64,000 nucleotides of DNA. It comes from Acidimicrobiales bacterium (GTDB lineage: Bacteria > Actinomycetota > Acidimicrobiia > Acidimicrobiales > Iamiaceae). The stretch's first letter is position 1. Every line of letters starts with the position of its first letter. The translations under genes and the position numbers were made by a program. This document shows positions 32,638 to 40,672 of this stretch, one piece after another. The notes beneath the pieces were generated by a model. That model did not search any database and was not told where the DNA came from. It worked only from the letters and a program-made list of their open reading frames with translations. The stretch covers positions 51,417-115,416 of the forward strand of contig DASQKY010000027.1 in NCBI GenBank assembly GCA_035630295.1, written 5' to 3'.

Positions 32638-33039
32638 GTGCCCTCGCTGACGCCAGGACAGGTGGCCGACCTGGCCGGGGTCAGCACCGACACGGTGCGG
32701 CGCTGGGCCGACGACGGGCGCCTCCCCACCACCCGGGACGCCAAGGGCCACCGGGCCATCGACGGCGCCGACCTGGCCCGCTTCCTGGTCGACCGGGCCG
32801 CGGCCGCGGCGGCGGCCGACGGGGCCCCCGGCCTCTCGGCCCGCAACCGCTTCCGGGGCATCGTGACCCGGGTCGTCACCGACGGCGTGGCCGCCACCGT
32901 GGAGCTCCAGGCCGGGCCCCACCGGATCGTGTCGCTCATCACCGCCGAGGCCGTCGACGAGCTGGGCCTGGCCCCGGGCGTGGTGGCCGACGCGGCGGTG
33001 AAGGCCACCGACGTGCTGGTCGACCTGGCCCGCCCCTGA
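32638..33039 (+). CDS. HTH-Mop regulator, likely molybdate-responsive
   Basis: This 133-residue protein joins an N-terminal MerR/excisionase-type helix-turn-helix (LTPGQVADLAGVSTDTVRRW, then ADDGRLPTTRD) to a C-terminal TOBE/Mop module (SARNRFRGIVTRVVTDGVAA, HRIVSLITAEAVDELGL, VKATDVLV), the fold that binds molybdate or tungstate in ModE and Mop proteins. It sits 71 bp upstream of modABC and reads in the same direction, so it probably controls molybdate uptake and its own promoter. Confidence 0.82.
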   Translation: MPSLTPGQVADLAGVSTDTVRRWADDGRLPTTRDAKGHRAIDGADLARFLVDRAAAAAAADGAPGLSARNRFRGIVTRVVTDGVAATVELQAGPHRIVSLITAEAVDELGLAPGVVADAAVKATDVLVDLARP

Positions 33040-33110
33040 GCCCGCCTCGACCCTGCGCCGCGGACCCCCGATCACCGATCTCCCGACCGTCGACCCCCGC
33101 CCCGAGCCCC

Positions 33111-33926
33111 ATGGTCCCCTCCACCCCCGCCCTCCGCCGCCCGATCGCCGTCCTGGCCGTCCTCCTGCTGCTGCTCGGCGCGGCCGCCTGCTCGGACGAC
33201 TCCCCCGACGGCGCCGGCTCGACCGGGGGCGAGGAGATCAGCGGCACCGTCACCGTGTTCGCCGCCGCCTCCCTCACCGACGTGTTCACCGCCCTGGGCC
33301 AGGCCTTCGAGGAGGCCCACCCCGAGGCCACCGTCGAGCTCGGCTTCGGCCCCAGCTCGGGCCTGGTCACCCAGGTCACCGAGGGGGCGCCGGCCGACGT
33401 GATCGCCACCGCGGCCGAGCCCGACATGGAGGACCTGGTCGACGCCGACGTCCTGGCCGGCGCCCCCGTGCCCTTCGCCACCAACCGGTTGGAGATCGCC
33501 GTCCCCCCCGGCAACCCGGCCGGCGTCGATGGCCTGGATGACCTGGCCGACGAGGACCTGGTGGTGGCCCTGTGCAACGAGGAGGTCCCCTGCGGCCGCT
33601 TCGCCCGCCAGGCCCTGGAGGGGGTCGCCGTGGAGCCCTCCATCGACAGCGACGAGGAGGACGTCCGGGCCCTGCTGACCAAGGTCGAGGCCGGGGAGGT
33701 CGACGTGGGCATCGTGTACGAGACCGACGTGGTGGCGGCCGGCGACGCCGTGGAGGGCATCGCCATCCCCGCCGACCAGAACGTGACCGCCACCTACCCC
33801 ATCGCCACCGTGGGCGACACCGACCACGCCGCCGGGGCCGCCGCCTTCGTCGCCTTCGTGCTCTCCGACGAGGGCCGGGTGGCCCTGGCCGCGGCCGGCT
33901 TCGGCGCCCCGCCCGGCGCCGGGTGA
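33111..33926 (+). CDS. modA: Molybdate ABC transporter, substrate-binding lipoprotein
   Basis: This 271-residue lipoprotein (lipobox LGAAAC) captures molybdate outside the membrane. ModA features are VTVFAAASLTDVFTALGQAF, GPSSGLVTQVTEGAPADV, FATNRLEIAVPPGN, and KVEAGEVDVGIVYETDVVAA, which line the oxyanion site. It is the first gene of the modABC set: ModB starts two bases after its stop. The ATG has no clear ribosome site, so expression from the HTH-Mop promoter as one transcript is likely. Confidence 0.92.
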   Translation: MVPSTPALRRPIAVLAVLLLLLGAAACSDDSPDGAGSTGGEEISGTVTVFAAASLTDVFTALGQAFEEAHPEATVELGFGPSSGLVTQVTEGAPADVIATAAEPDMEDLVDADVLAGAPVPFATNRLEIAVPPGNPAGVDGLDDLADEDLVVALCNEEVPCGRFARQALEGVAVEPSIDSDEEDVRALLTKVEAGEVDVGIVYETDVVAAGDAVEGIAIPADQNVTATYPIATVGDTDHAAGAAAFVAFVLSDEGRVALAAAGFGAPPGAG

Positions 33927-33927
33927 G

Positions 33928-34752
33928 ATGACGCCGGGCCCCACCCGTCCCCACCCGGGCGCCGAGCCGGCCGCCGGGCGGGTGCCCCGCGCCCTGGTGC
34001 CGTTGGCCGGCCTGGCCGTGGCCTTCCTGGTGCTGCCGCTGGTGGGCCTGCTCCAACGGGCACCGTGGTCCGACCTGGGCACGGTGGCCCGCTCCCCGGA
34101 GGTGGGCGACGCCCTGCGCCTGTCCCTGGCCACCGCCCTGGCCAGCACGGCGGTGGTGGTGACCCTGGGCGTGCCCCTGGCCTGGGTGCTGGCCCGCTCG
34201 CCCTTCCCCGGCCGGCGACTGGTGCGGGCCCTGGTGACCCTGCCCATGGTCCTGCCCCCGGTGGTCGGCGGGGCCGCCCTGCTCTTCGCCCTGGGCCGCA
34301 ACAGCCCGCTCGGGCGGTGGCTGGACGGCACCCTGGGCATCACCCTCCCCTTCTCCACCGCCGGCGTGGTCATCGCCCAGAGCTTCGTGGCCCTGCCCTT
34401 CCTGGTGGTCACCGTGGAGGGCGCGCTCCGGGCCGGCGACCGGGGCCTGGAGGAGGCGGCCACCACCCTGGGCGCCGGGCGGTGGACGGTGCTGCGCCGG
34501 GTGACCCTGCCCCAGGTCGGCCCCTCGCTGGTGGCCGGGGCGGTGCTGGCCTGGGCCCGGGCCCTGGGCGAGTTCGGCGCCACCATCACCTTCAACGGCA
34601 GCCTCCAGGGCCGGACCCAGACCATGCCCCTGGCCGTGTACCAGGCCCTCCAGCGCGACCAGGGGGCAGCCATCGTCCTCAGCCTGGTGTTGGTGGCCGT
34701 GTCCCTGCTGGTGCTGGTGGCCCTGCGGGACCGCTGGACCCGGGCCCTGTGA
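33928..34752 (+). CDS. modB: Molybdate ABC transporter, permease
   Basis: This 274-residue permease has about six membrane helices and the cytoplasmic EAA loop EEAATTLGAGRWTVLRRVTLP that contacts ModC. Other typical segments are LPMVLPPVVGGAALLFALGR and ARALGEFGATITFNGSLQGR. Its GTG-overlapped end couples it to modC. It forms a dimer in the inner membrane. Confidence 0.93.
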   Translation: MTPGPTRPHPGAEPAAGRVPRALVPLAGLAVAFLVLPLVGLLQRAPWSDLGTVARSPEVGDALRLSLATALASTAVVVTLGVPLAWVLARSPFPGRRLVRALVTLPMVLPPVVGGAALLFALGRNSPLGRWLDGTLGITLPFSTAGVVIAQSFVALPFLVVTVEGALRAGDRGLEEAATTLGAGRWTVLRRVTLPQVGPSLVAGAVLAWARALGEFGATITFNGSLQGRTQTMPLAVYQALQRDQGAAIVLSLVLVAVSLLVLVALRDRWTRAL

Positions 34753-35837
34753 GCATCCCGGCCGCCCCGGGCCCCCTGGCCGCCGCCCTGCGGGTCGGCC
34801 ACGACGACTTCGCCCTGGACGTCGAGCTGGCCGTCGAGGCCGGTGAGGTGGTCGGGCTGCTGGGGCCCAACGGGGCGGGCAAGACCACCGCGTTGCGGGC
34901 CCTGGCCGGGCTGCGGCCCCTGGATGCCGGCCACGTCACCCTGGGCGGCACCCCGCTCGACGAGCCGGTCACCGGCACCTGGGTCCCGCCCGAGCGACGG
35001 CCCGTGGGCGTGGTGTTCCAGGACCTACGGCTGTTCCCGCACCTCTCGGCCCGCGACAACGTGGCCTTCGGGCTCCGAGCCCGGGGCACGCCCCGGCGCC
35101 GGGCCGACGCCGTGGCCGCGGCCTGGCTGGACCGCGTGGGGCTGGCCGACCGGGCCGGGCAGCGGCCCGGGTCCCTGTCGGGGGGCCAGGCCCAGCGGGT
35201 GGCCCTGGCCCGGGCCCTGGCCCCCGACCCCGGCCTGCTCCTGCTGGACGAGCCGCTGTCGGCCCTCGACACGACCACCCGGGCCGAGGTGCGCCGCCAC
35301 CTCCGGGCCCACCTGGGAGCCTTCGCCGGCCCGGTGGTGCTGGTCACCCACGACCCGGTGGACGCCCTCACCCTGACCGACCGGCTGGTGGTCCTGGACG
35401 GGGGGCGGGCGGTGCAGGAGGGCACGGCGGCCGAGGTGGCCCGCCGGCCCCGCACGCCGTGGGTGGCCGACCTGGTGGGCCTGGCCCTGCTGCCGGGGCG
35501 GGCCGAGGGCGACGGGCGGGTCGCCCTCGACGGCGGCGGGGTGCTGGCCGCCGCCCCCACCCCGCTCCCCCCGGCTGGCGCGGCCGTCTACGCCGCCATC
35601 CGGCCCCGGGCCGTGGCCCTCCACCGGCAGCGGCCCGACGGGAGCCCCCGCAACGTGTGGGAGGCGACGGTGGCCGGGATCGAGGTGGTGGGCGACCGGG
35701 TCCGGGTCCAGGCGGCCGGGTCCGTCCCCCTCACCGCCGAGATCACGCCAGCCGCCCTGGCCGAGCTGGCCCTGGGCCCCGGAGACCGGGTGTGGGCCTC
35801 GGTCAAGGCCACCGAGGTCGACGTCTACCCCCGCTGA
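34749..35837 (+). CDS. modC: Molybdate ABC transporter, ATPase
   Basis: This 362-residue ATP-binding subunit has Walker A GPNGAGKT (39-46), signature LSGGQAQR, Walker B LLLLDEPLSALD and switch His in VTHDPVDA. A C-terminal TOBE/Mop-like domain ends the protein (WASVKATEVDVYPR), as in ModC, giving feedback by molybdate. It starts with GTG overlapping the modB stop. A strong hairpin follows at 35882-35919. Confidence 0.93.
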   Translation: MSIPAAPGPLAAALRVGHDDFALDVELAVEAGEVVGLLGPNGAGKTTALRALAGLRPLDAGHVTLGGTPLDEPVTGTWVPPERRPVGVVFQDLRLFPHLSARDNVAFGLRARGTPRRRADAVAAAWLDRVGLADRAGQRPGSLSGGQAQRVALARALAPDPGLLLLDEPLSALDTTTRAEVRRHLRAHLGAFAGPVVLVTHDPVDALTLTDRLVVLDGGRAVQEGTAAEVARRPRTPWVADLVGLALLPGRAEGDGRVALDGGGVLAAAPTPLPPAGAAVYAAIRPRAVALHRQRPDGSPRNVWEATVAGIEVVGDRVRVQAAGSVPLTAEITPAALAELALGPGDRVWASVKATEVDVYPR

Positions 35838-35881
35838 CCCAGCCGGGCCGAGCCCCCGACCGAGCCCCGGCCGGGCGCGGG

Positions 35882-35919
35882 GCCGCCCCGGCGCGCCGTG
35901 GGGGGCGCACCGGGGCGGC
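35882..35919. terminator. Hairpin terminator after modC
   Basis: GCCGCCCCGG (35882-35891) pairs with CCGGGGCGGC (35910-35919), loop 18 nt. It separates convergent modC and the DUF5666 gene. Confidence 0.55.
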
Positions 35920-35940
35920 GAACGGGGGGCGGGACGGCGG

Positions 35941-36834
35941 TCAGGCCGTGGTCGGCGGGGCGGTGCCGTCCTCGCCGCTGTCGGGCGCGGTGCCCTCCTC
36001 GGGGGCGTCACCACCGCGGCTCCGGGGGCCGGCGCCGCCCCCCGGGCCCCCGGGGCCCCGGCCGCCGGGACCGGTGGCCAGCTCGCCCGCCCGGATCCGC
36101 TCGGCGGCGACGGACCCGTCGTCACCGGCCTGGCCCCGCACGCCGACCTCGTCGCCGACGGCCAGGTCGGCCACCGCGATCTCCGTGACCACCACCACCT
36201 CGGTCTCGTCGCTGGTGGTGACGGTGACGGCCTCGCCGTCGGGACCGGCCACGGTCAGGGTGGTGCCGTCGATGGCCTCGACGGTGCCGGCCACCCCACC
36301 CCGGCGGTGCGCTCCCTCGGGCCGCTCCGGGGCGCCCTCGGGCCGCTCGGGGGCGTCCTCGCCGTCACCGGCCGGCACCTCGGCCAGGTGGCGGGCGGCG
36401 ATGCTGCCGTCCTCGCCGCGGGCCCCCATGGCCCGGACGGTGTCGCCCACCGCCACGTCGGCCAGGGAGCCGGCGACGGACTCGGTGACCACGGTGTCGT
36501 CGGTGGTGGTGACGGTCACGCTGGTGCCGTCCGGGTCCTCGACGGTGAGGGTGGCGCCGTCGACGGCGGTGATGGTGCCCCGGGTGCCGGGGCCCCGCTG
36601 GCCCGGGGCGCAGCCGGCGGTGCCGGTGCCGGCGTCACCCTGCTCGCCCTCCTGGGCGGCGACGGTCGGGGGGCCCGAATCGGAGCGAGCGGCGCCGGCG
36701 GCGGCCGCCCCTCCGCCCAGGAGGGCCAGGGCCGCGGCCCCGGCGCCCACCCACATCCACGGGCGCCGGCGGGGGGCCGGTGCCGGTGGGCCGAACCCGG
36801 CGGGCTGGTCGGGGGAGGTCTGGTGGTCGTTCAC
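35941..36834 (-). CDS. DUF5666 membrane-anchored protein with two repeats
   Basis: This 297-residue protein has one N-terminal membrane helix (WMWVGAGAAALALLGGGAAA) and two copies of a small beta-barrel repeat: TRGTITAVDGATLTVEDPDG with DVAVGDTVRAMG, and GTVEAIDGTTLTVAGPDG with DLAVGDEVGVRG. That pattern is DUF5666, an OB-like fold of unknown role. Gly/Pro/acidic segments separate and follow the repeats. AGGAG precedes the GTG. Function is not known. Confidence 0.75.
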   Translation of the reverse strand: MNDHQTSPDQPAGFGPPAPAPRRRPWMWVGAGAAALALLGGGAAAAGAARSDSGPPTVAAQEGEQGDAGTGTAGCAPGQRGPGTRGTITAVDGATLTVEDPDGTSVTVTTTDDTVVTESVAGSLADVAVGDTVRAMGARGEDGSIAARHLAEVPAGDGEDAPERPEGAPERPEGAHRRGGVAGTVEAIDGTTLTVAGPDGEAVTVTTSDETEVVVVTEIAVADLAVGDEVGVRGQAGDDGSVAAERIRAGELATGPGGRGPGGPGGGAGPRSRGGDAPEEGTAPDSGEDGTAPPTTA

Positions 36835-36937
36835 GGCGTGCTCCTGTCGCGTGGTGGGGTGATGGAGCGCATCGTGTGCGACGAACCTGGGAGGCCCCTG
36901 GGAGCCACCTCCGACCTCCCCCCGAAGATCGGCGGGG

Positions 36938-37906
36938 CTAGAGCCAGCCGGCGCGACGGAAGTAGGCGATGAGCGAGCCCGACACCGCGGCCATGAGGCC
37001 CAGGGCCAGCGGGTAGCCGGCCCGCCAGTCGAGCTCGGGCATGTGGGTGAAGTTCATGCCCCACACCCCGGCCAGCAGGGTGGGCACGGCGATCACCGCG
37101 GCCCAGGCCGAGATCCGGCGCATGTCCTCGTTCTGGTGCACGCTCTGCTGGGCCAGGTTGGCGTTGAGGGCGTCGGTCAGCAGCTCCCGAGCCACCTCGA
37201 CCCGGCCCATCACCCGGTGGGCGTGGTCGGACACGTCACGGAAGTAGTCCTCCAGGTCGTGGGGCACGACGTTGGCGTCGGGCTCGCACAGGTCCTCCAG
37301 CACGTCACCCACGGGGACGACGTTGCGCCGCAGCTCCAGCACCTGGCGCTTCAGGTTGTAGACCCGGGGCGCCTGGTTGCTGCGATCGGCGCTGAACACC
37401 GCCTCCTCGGCCTCGTCGACGTCGGCCTCCAGCTCCCCGACCACGGGGGCGTAGTCGTCGACGACCTGGTCGGCGATGCCGTACAGCACGGCCATCGGGC
37501 CCAGGCGCAGCAGCTGGCGGTTGCGCTCCATCCGGGCCCGCACCGAGCCCAGGGCGGTGGCCGTCCCGTGGCGCACGGTGATCACGAACCGGTGGCCCAC
37601 GATGACCTGCAGCTCCCCGATCTCCACCTGGTCGGGCTGGTGGTAGCGGGCCGTCTTGAACACGAACAGGGAGGCCTCGTCGAAGCTGTCCCACTTGGCC
37701 CGCTGGTGGGCCTTGCGCACGTCCTCCAGCAGCAGCTCGTGGAGGCCGCACTCGGCGCTGACCTCGTCGATCTCGGCGTCGGTGGGGTCGTGCAGGCCGA
37801 TCCAGGTGAAGGACGCCTCGTCGTCACCGGTGGCGGTGGCGCCCTGGATGGTGGCGGGACGCTCGACCCGGGCCCCGTCCCGGTACACGGCGCAGTCGAC
37901 GATCAC
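36938..37906 (-). CDS. corA: CorA-type magnesium/cobalt channel
   Basis: This 322-residue channel carries the GMN selectivity motif in VWGMNFTHMPELDW between two C-terminal helices, preceded by a long cytoplasmic helical funnel. It forms a pentamer that admits Mg2+ (and Co2+) and closes when the ion is bound inside. The GTG lies 6 nt after CAGACT, no ribosome site. Confidence 0.92.
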   Translation of the reverse strand: MIVDCAVYRDGARVERPATIQGATATGDDEASFTWIGLHDPTDAEIDEVSAECGLHELLLEDVRKAHQRAKWDSFDEASLFVFKTARYHQPDQVEIGELQVIVGHRFVITVRHGTATALGSVRARMERNRQLLRLGPMAVLYGIADQVVDDYAPVVGELEADVDEAEEAVFSADRSNQAPRVYNLKRQVLELRRNVVPVGDVLEDLCEPDANVVPHDLEDYFRDVSDHAHRVMGRVEVARELLTDALNANLAQQSVHQNEDMRRISAWAAVIAVPTLLAGVWGMNFTHMPELDWRAGYPLALGLMAAVSGSLIAYFRRAGWL

Positions 37907-37912
37907 CGCTGC

Positions 37913-37918
37913 AGTCTG
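37913..37918 (-). promoter_or_regulatory. -10-like box of corA
   Basis: CAGACT on the minus strand, 6 nt before the GTG. Confidence 0.35.
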
Positions 37919-37977
37919 CCCCTGGGGTCACGGCCCGGGGAGGATGGCGGGCCGGGGCGGGCGGGAGGGCCGCTCGC

Positions 37978-37983
37978 TACCCT
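37978..37983 (+). promoter_or_regulatory. -10 box, leaderless promoter
   Basis: TACCCT 8 nt before ATG 37992. Confidence 0.4.
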
Positions 37984-37991
37984 CGGCGCCG

Positions 37992-39185
37992 ATGACCGAC
38001 GACCCGTCCTCGCTCGTGACCGACCGCCTGGGCCGCCTGCTGGACGAGGGCGACCGCTCCGACCCCGTGGCCTTCCGGGGCCTCCAGTACGACCTGGGCC
38101 TGGCCTGGGTCCACTTCCCCGAGGGGTGGGGCGGCCTGGGCCTCGCCCCCACCCACCAGAGGGCGGTGGACGCCGCCCTGCGCCAGGCCGGCGCCCCCGG
38201 GCCCGGCACCCCGCACTTCTTCGGGCTGACCATGGCCGGGCCCACCGTGGTCACCCACGGCTCCGACGAGCTCCGGGCCCGCCTGCTGCGCCCGATGTTC
38301 ACCGGCGAGGAGGCGTGGTGCCAGCTCTTCAGCGAGCCCGGCGCCGGCTCGGACCTGGCCGGCCTGGCCTGCCGGGCCGTGCGGGACGGCGACGAGTGGG
38401 TCGTCACCGGCCAGAAGGTGTGGAACACGCTGGCCCACCTGGCCGACCGGGGGATGCTGGTGGCCCGCACCGACCCCGACGCGCCCAAGCACAAGGGCCT
38501 CACCTACTTCGCCCTCGACATGCACGCGCCGGGGGTCGAGGTCCGGCCCCTGCGCCAGATCACCGGCGAGGCCGAGTTCAACGAGGTCTACATGACCGAG
38601 GTGCGGGTGCCCGACGCCGATCGCGTCGGGGACGTGGGCGAGGGCTGGCGCGTGGCCATGACCACGCTCTCCAACGAGCGCACCACCATCGGCGGCGGGG
38701 GCGGCCCGCCGGCCAAGGGCTCGGGGGCCATCGCCGAGGCGGTCCGCATCTGGCGGGAGGAGGCGCCGGAGCAGGACCCGGCCCTGAGGGACCGGCTGCT
38801 GCGGCTGTGGATCCGGGCCGAGGTCCTGCGCCTCACCAACCTGCGGGCCGCCCAGAACCGCAAGGTCGGCAACCCGGGCCCGGAGGGCTCGATCGCCAAG
38901 CTGATGTTCGCCCAGGTCAACATGGACGCCTACGAGCTGTGCGTCGACCTGCTGGGCCCCCGGGCCCTGGTGGGGTTCGACTACGCCATGCGCCGCTCGG
39001 AGAACCTGGGCCTCACCGGGCCGCCCGGCTCGGCCCGCAAGATGTTCCTGCGCAGCCGGGCCAACTCCGTCGAGGGCGGCACCTCCGAGATCCAGCGCAA
39101 CATCGTCGGCGAGCGGGTCCTCGGACTCCCCGGCGAGCCCCGCACCGACAAGGACCCGCCCTGGAAGGACGTCCCCCGCAGCTAG
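37992..39185 (+). CDS. Acyl-CoA dehydrogenase family protein (second)
   Basis: This 397-residue FadE-type flavoenzyme has CQLFSEPGAGSDLAGLACRA, WVVTGQKVWNTLAHLADRGM and RANSVEGGTSEIQRNIVGER, the conserved FAD and substrate motifs. It lacks close partners in the window. It differs clearly from the one at 25.3 kb. Substrate chain length is not evident. Confidence 0.9.
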   Translation: MTDDPSSLVTDRLGRLLDEGDRSDPVAFRGLQYDLGLAWVHFPEGWGGLGLAPTHQRAVDAALRQAGAPGPGTPHFFGLTMAGPTVVTHGSDELRARLLRPMFTGEEAWCQLFSEPGAGSDLAGLACRAVRDGDEWVVTGQKVWNTLAHLADRGMLVARTDPDAPKHKGLTYFALDMHAPGVEVRPLRQITGEAEFNEVYMTEVRVPDADRVGDVGEGWRVAMTTLSNERTTIGGGGGPPAKGSGAIAEAVRIWREEAPEQDPALRDRLLRLWIRAEVLRLTNLRAAQNRKVGNPGPEGSIAKLMFAQVNMDAYELCVDLLGPRALVGFDYAMRRSENLGLTGPPGSARKMFLRSRANSVEGGTSEIQRNIVGERVLGLPGEPRTDKDPPWKDVPRS

Positions 39186-39193
39186 GGCGACTC

Positions 39194-39222
39194 TTGACGT
39201 CCTAAATATGGACGTTTATGGT
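39194..39222 (+). promoter_or_regulatory. Promoter and operator of the PIN-toxin module
   Basis: -35 TTGACG (39194-39199), 17-bp spacer, -10 TATGGT (39217-39222). ATG 39229 follows after 6 nt, so the transcript would be leaderless. The palindrome ACGTCC-7-GGACGT (39197-39215) lies between the boxes, ideal for autorepression. Confidence 0.6.
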
Positions 39223-39228
39223 GAGGCC

Positions 39229-39759
39229 ATGCAAACGGTCAGTCCTCCCCATCACCTGCTCCTTCCCGAGGCCTTCTCGGGCGACCGCCACGCAAGCCGC
39301 TACCGCAGCGTCCTGAACTCGCACCCCGATGCCTTCTCGGCGTTGCTCAACGTCCTCAACGACCCAGCCAACGAGCAGCGTCTGCAGGACGCCTCGGACC
39401 GCGACGAGGCCGCGCTCCGGGGCATCGAGCGGCAGCTCACCGAGAATTCGGCCGTGCTCGCCGCCATCGTCGACGACCGTGACGGACCCCGTTTCCGCCA
39501 GGCTGTCGGGGTGGCGGTGCGCCTCAAGATGCAGCGCCTGGGGTGGTCGACGTCGGGGCGCAGGGGGCCGGCCCGCGGCCCCCACTTCACCAAGGCCGAG
39601 AAGTACGTCCGGGCTGAGGACATCTCCGCGGCCGACCGGGCTCGGGCCGCCCTCGATCAGGTCGCAGCGATCGGGAGCGAAGACGAGCGACGACAGACCG
39701 GGGAACAGCTCCTGAGCGCCCTGGCCATCACCCGAGCCAGCGAGGGGCGTCCCTTCTGA
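39229..39759 (+). CDS. Putative antitoxin-like partner of the PIN toxin
   Basis: This 176-residue protein is not recognised from its sequence. It is rich in Arg, Asp and Glu with predicted helices (SRYRSVLNSHPDAFSALLNV and DERRQTGEQLLSALAI). The gene precedes a PIN-domain toxin and overlaps its start by one base (TGATG), the standard antitoxin-toxin arrangement. An earlier ATG (39208) lies inside the operator palindrome, so ATG 39229 at the expected start of transcription is used. It probably neutralises the toxin and represses the promoter; no known antitoxin DNA-binding fold is visible. Confidence 0.55.
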   Translation: MQTVSPPHHLLLPEAFSGDRHASRYRSVLNSHPDAFSALLNVLNDPANEQRLQDASDRDEAALRGIERQLTENSAVLAAIVDDRDGPRFRQAVGVAVRLKMQRLGWSTSGRRGPARGPHFTKAEKYVRAEDISAADRARAALDQVAAIGSEDERRQTGEQLLSALAITRASEGRPF

Positions 39760-40199
39760 TGTTCGTCGTCCTCGACAGCGGACCGCTCGGCCTGCTCAGC
39801 AACCCGTCATCGTCCGTGGCGGCCGAGGCTGCCAACCGGTGGGCCAGAGCGACCATCGACCGCCACCAGATCGTGGTGCCCGAGATCGCCGACTACGAGG
39901 TACGGCGCGAACTCGTCCGGGCCGAGCGTGCCGAGGGCCTCCGCCGCCTCGACGCGCTGGCCACCGGGTTCGACTACCTGCCTGTCACCACGGCCATGTG
40001 GCGGCAGGCGGCCGATCTGTGGGCGACGGCCCGGCGAGAGGGGCGACCGACGGCGCCCGACCCCGCCCTCGACGGCGACGTGCTCCTCGCCGCCCAGGCC
40101 CTCGCCCTCGGCGCGGACGGTGAGGTCGTCATCGCCACCACCAACCCCCGCCACCTCCGGCGCTACGCTCCCGCGTCCTCCTGGGAGGAGATCACCTGA
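39759..40199 (+). CDS. PIN-domain ribonuclease (VapC-like toxin)
   Basis: This 146-residue protein starts VVLDSGPLGLLSNPSSS with the first catalytic Asp (Asp6) and has Glu47 in IADYEVRRELVR and Asp105/Asp107 in DPALDGDVLLAAQALAL, with TTNPRHL near the C-terminus, the four-site PIN pattern that holds two Mg2+ ions and cuts RNA. It belongs to type II toxin-antitoxin modules. It is translated by coupling to the upstream gene. RNA target is unknown. Confidence 0.85.
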   Translation: MFVVLDSGPLGLLSNPSSSVAAEAANRWARATIDRHQIVVPEIADYEVRRELVRAERAEGLRRLDALATGFDYLPVTTAMWRQAADLWATARREGRPTAPDPALDGDVLLAAQALALGADGEVVIATTNPRHLRRYAPASSWEEIT

Positions 40200-40277
40200 C
40201 ACCGAGGAGCTCGGCGCTCAAGGCGCGCGCCCTGCTCCATCTCCCGGGGCGGTCACGCAGCCGCCGTCCGACGGGGC

Positions 40278-40400
40278 TCAGCGGGCGGCGTTGAGGAGGG
40301 CGGTGAGCAGCACCGACCCGACGACGGAGAGCACGATCATGGCCAGGCACCCCACCGGGCCGCCCAGGACCCGCACCTCCGTGTCGCGGCCGAACCTCAT
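40278..40400 (-). CDS. Small single-helix membrane protein (40 aa)
   Basis: A 40-residue frame MRFGRDTEVRVLGGP... continues with CLAMIVLSVVGSVLLTALL, one membrane helix after a short positively charged head. Its ATG overlaps the stop of the 16-aa ORF upstream in the ATGA arrangement. Short proteins with a GGxxGCLxM segment plus a single helix occur in other actinobacteria. The role is unknown; a lipid-binding or membrane-signalling peptide is conceivable. Confidence 0.55.
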   Translation of the reverse strand: MRFGRDTEVRVLGGPVGCLAMIVLSVVGSVLLTALLNAAR

Positions 40401-40447
40401 CGGTCCTGCCCGCCGTCACCGTCAGAGACGAGGTGGGGGTGGGCCAT
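40397..40447 (-). CDS. 16-aa ORF upstream of the small membrane protein
   Basis: MAHPHLVSDGDGGQDR has a perfect AGGAGG ribosome site five bases before its ATG, and its stop overlaps the next ATG (ATGA). Longer in-frame starts to the right lack a ribosome site. It might be a true peptide or a ribosome-loading uORF for the next gene. Confidence 0.45.
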   Translation of the reverse strand: MAHPHLVSDGDGGQDR

Positions 40448-40672
40448 GGAAGCCTCCTGGGTCGGCATCGACGCAGGACTGCCCACCCGCGGGCGCCCCA
40501 ACCACGGGAGCCCCGGACGCGACGCTGACCAGAGCAGGAGCCCCGGCCAGCCGGGCCGATGGTGGGTCCTAGGTGTACTCGGCGCCGGTACCCGATTTGG
40601 CCCCGGTCGCGCCGTCGGGGACCACGCCATTCTGACCGTTGGCCTAGAAGCGGGCCGGGCGGGCAGAATCAG
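40448..40672. other. Gap, no gene found
   Basis: It holds only the ribosome site of the 16-aa ORF and presumably its promoter. Longer plus- or minus-strand ORFs here are Pro/Arg-rich without recognisable features. Confidence 0.4.

Noticed and set aside
40397-40630. 77-codon ORF including the 16-aa peptide
   Set aside because: Upstream part is Pro/Arg-rich with no ribosome site; the AGGAGG marks the shorter start.
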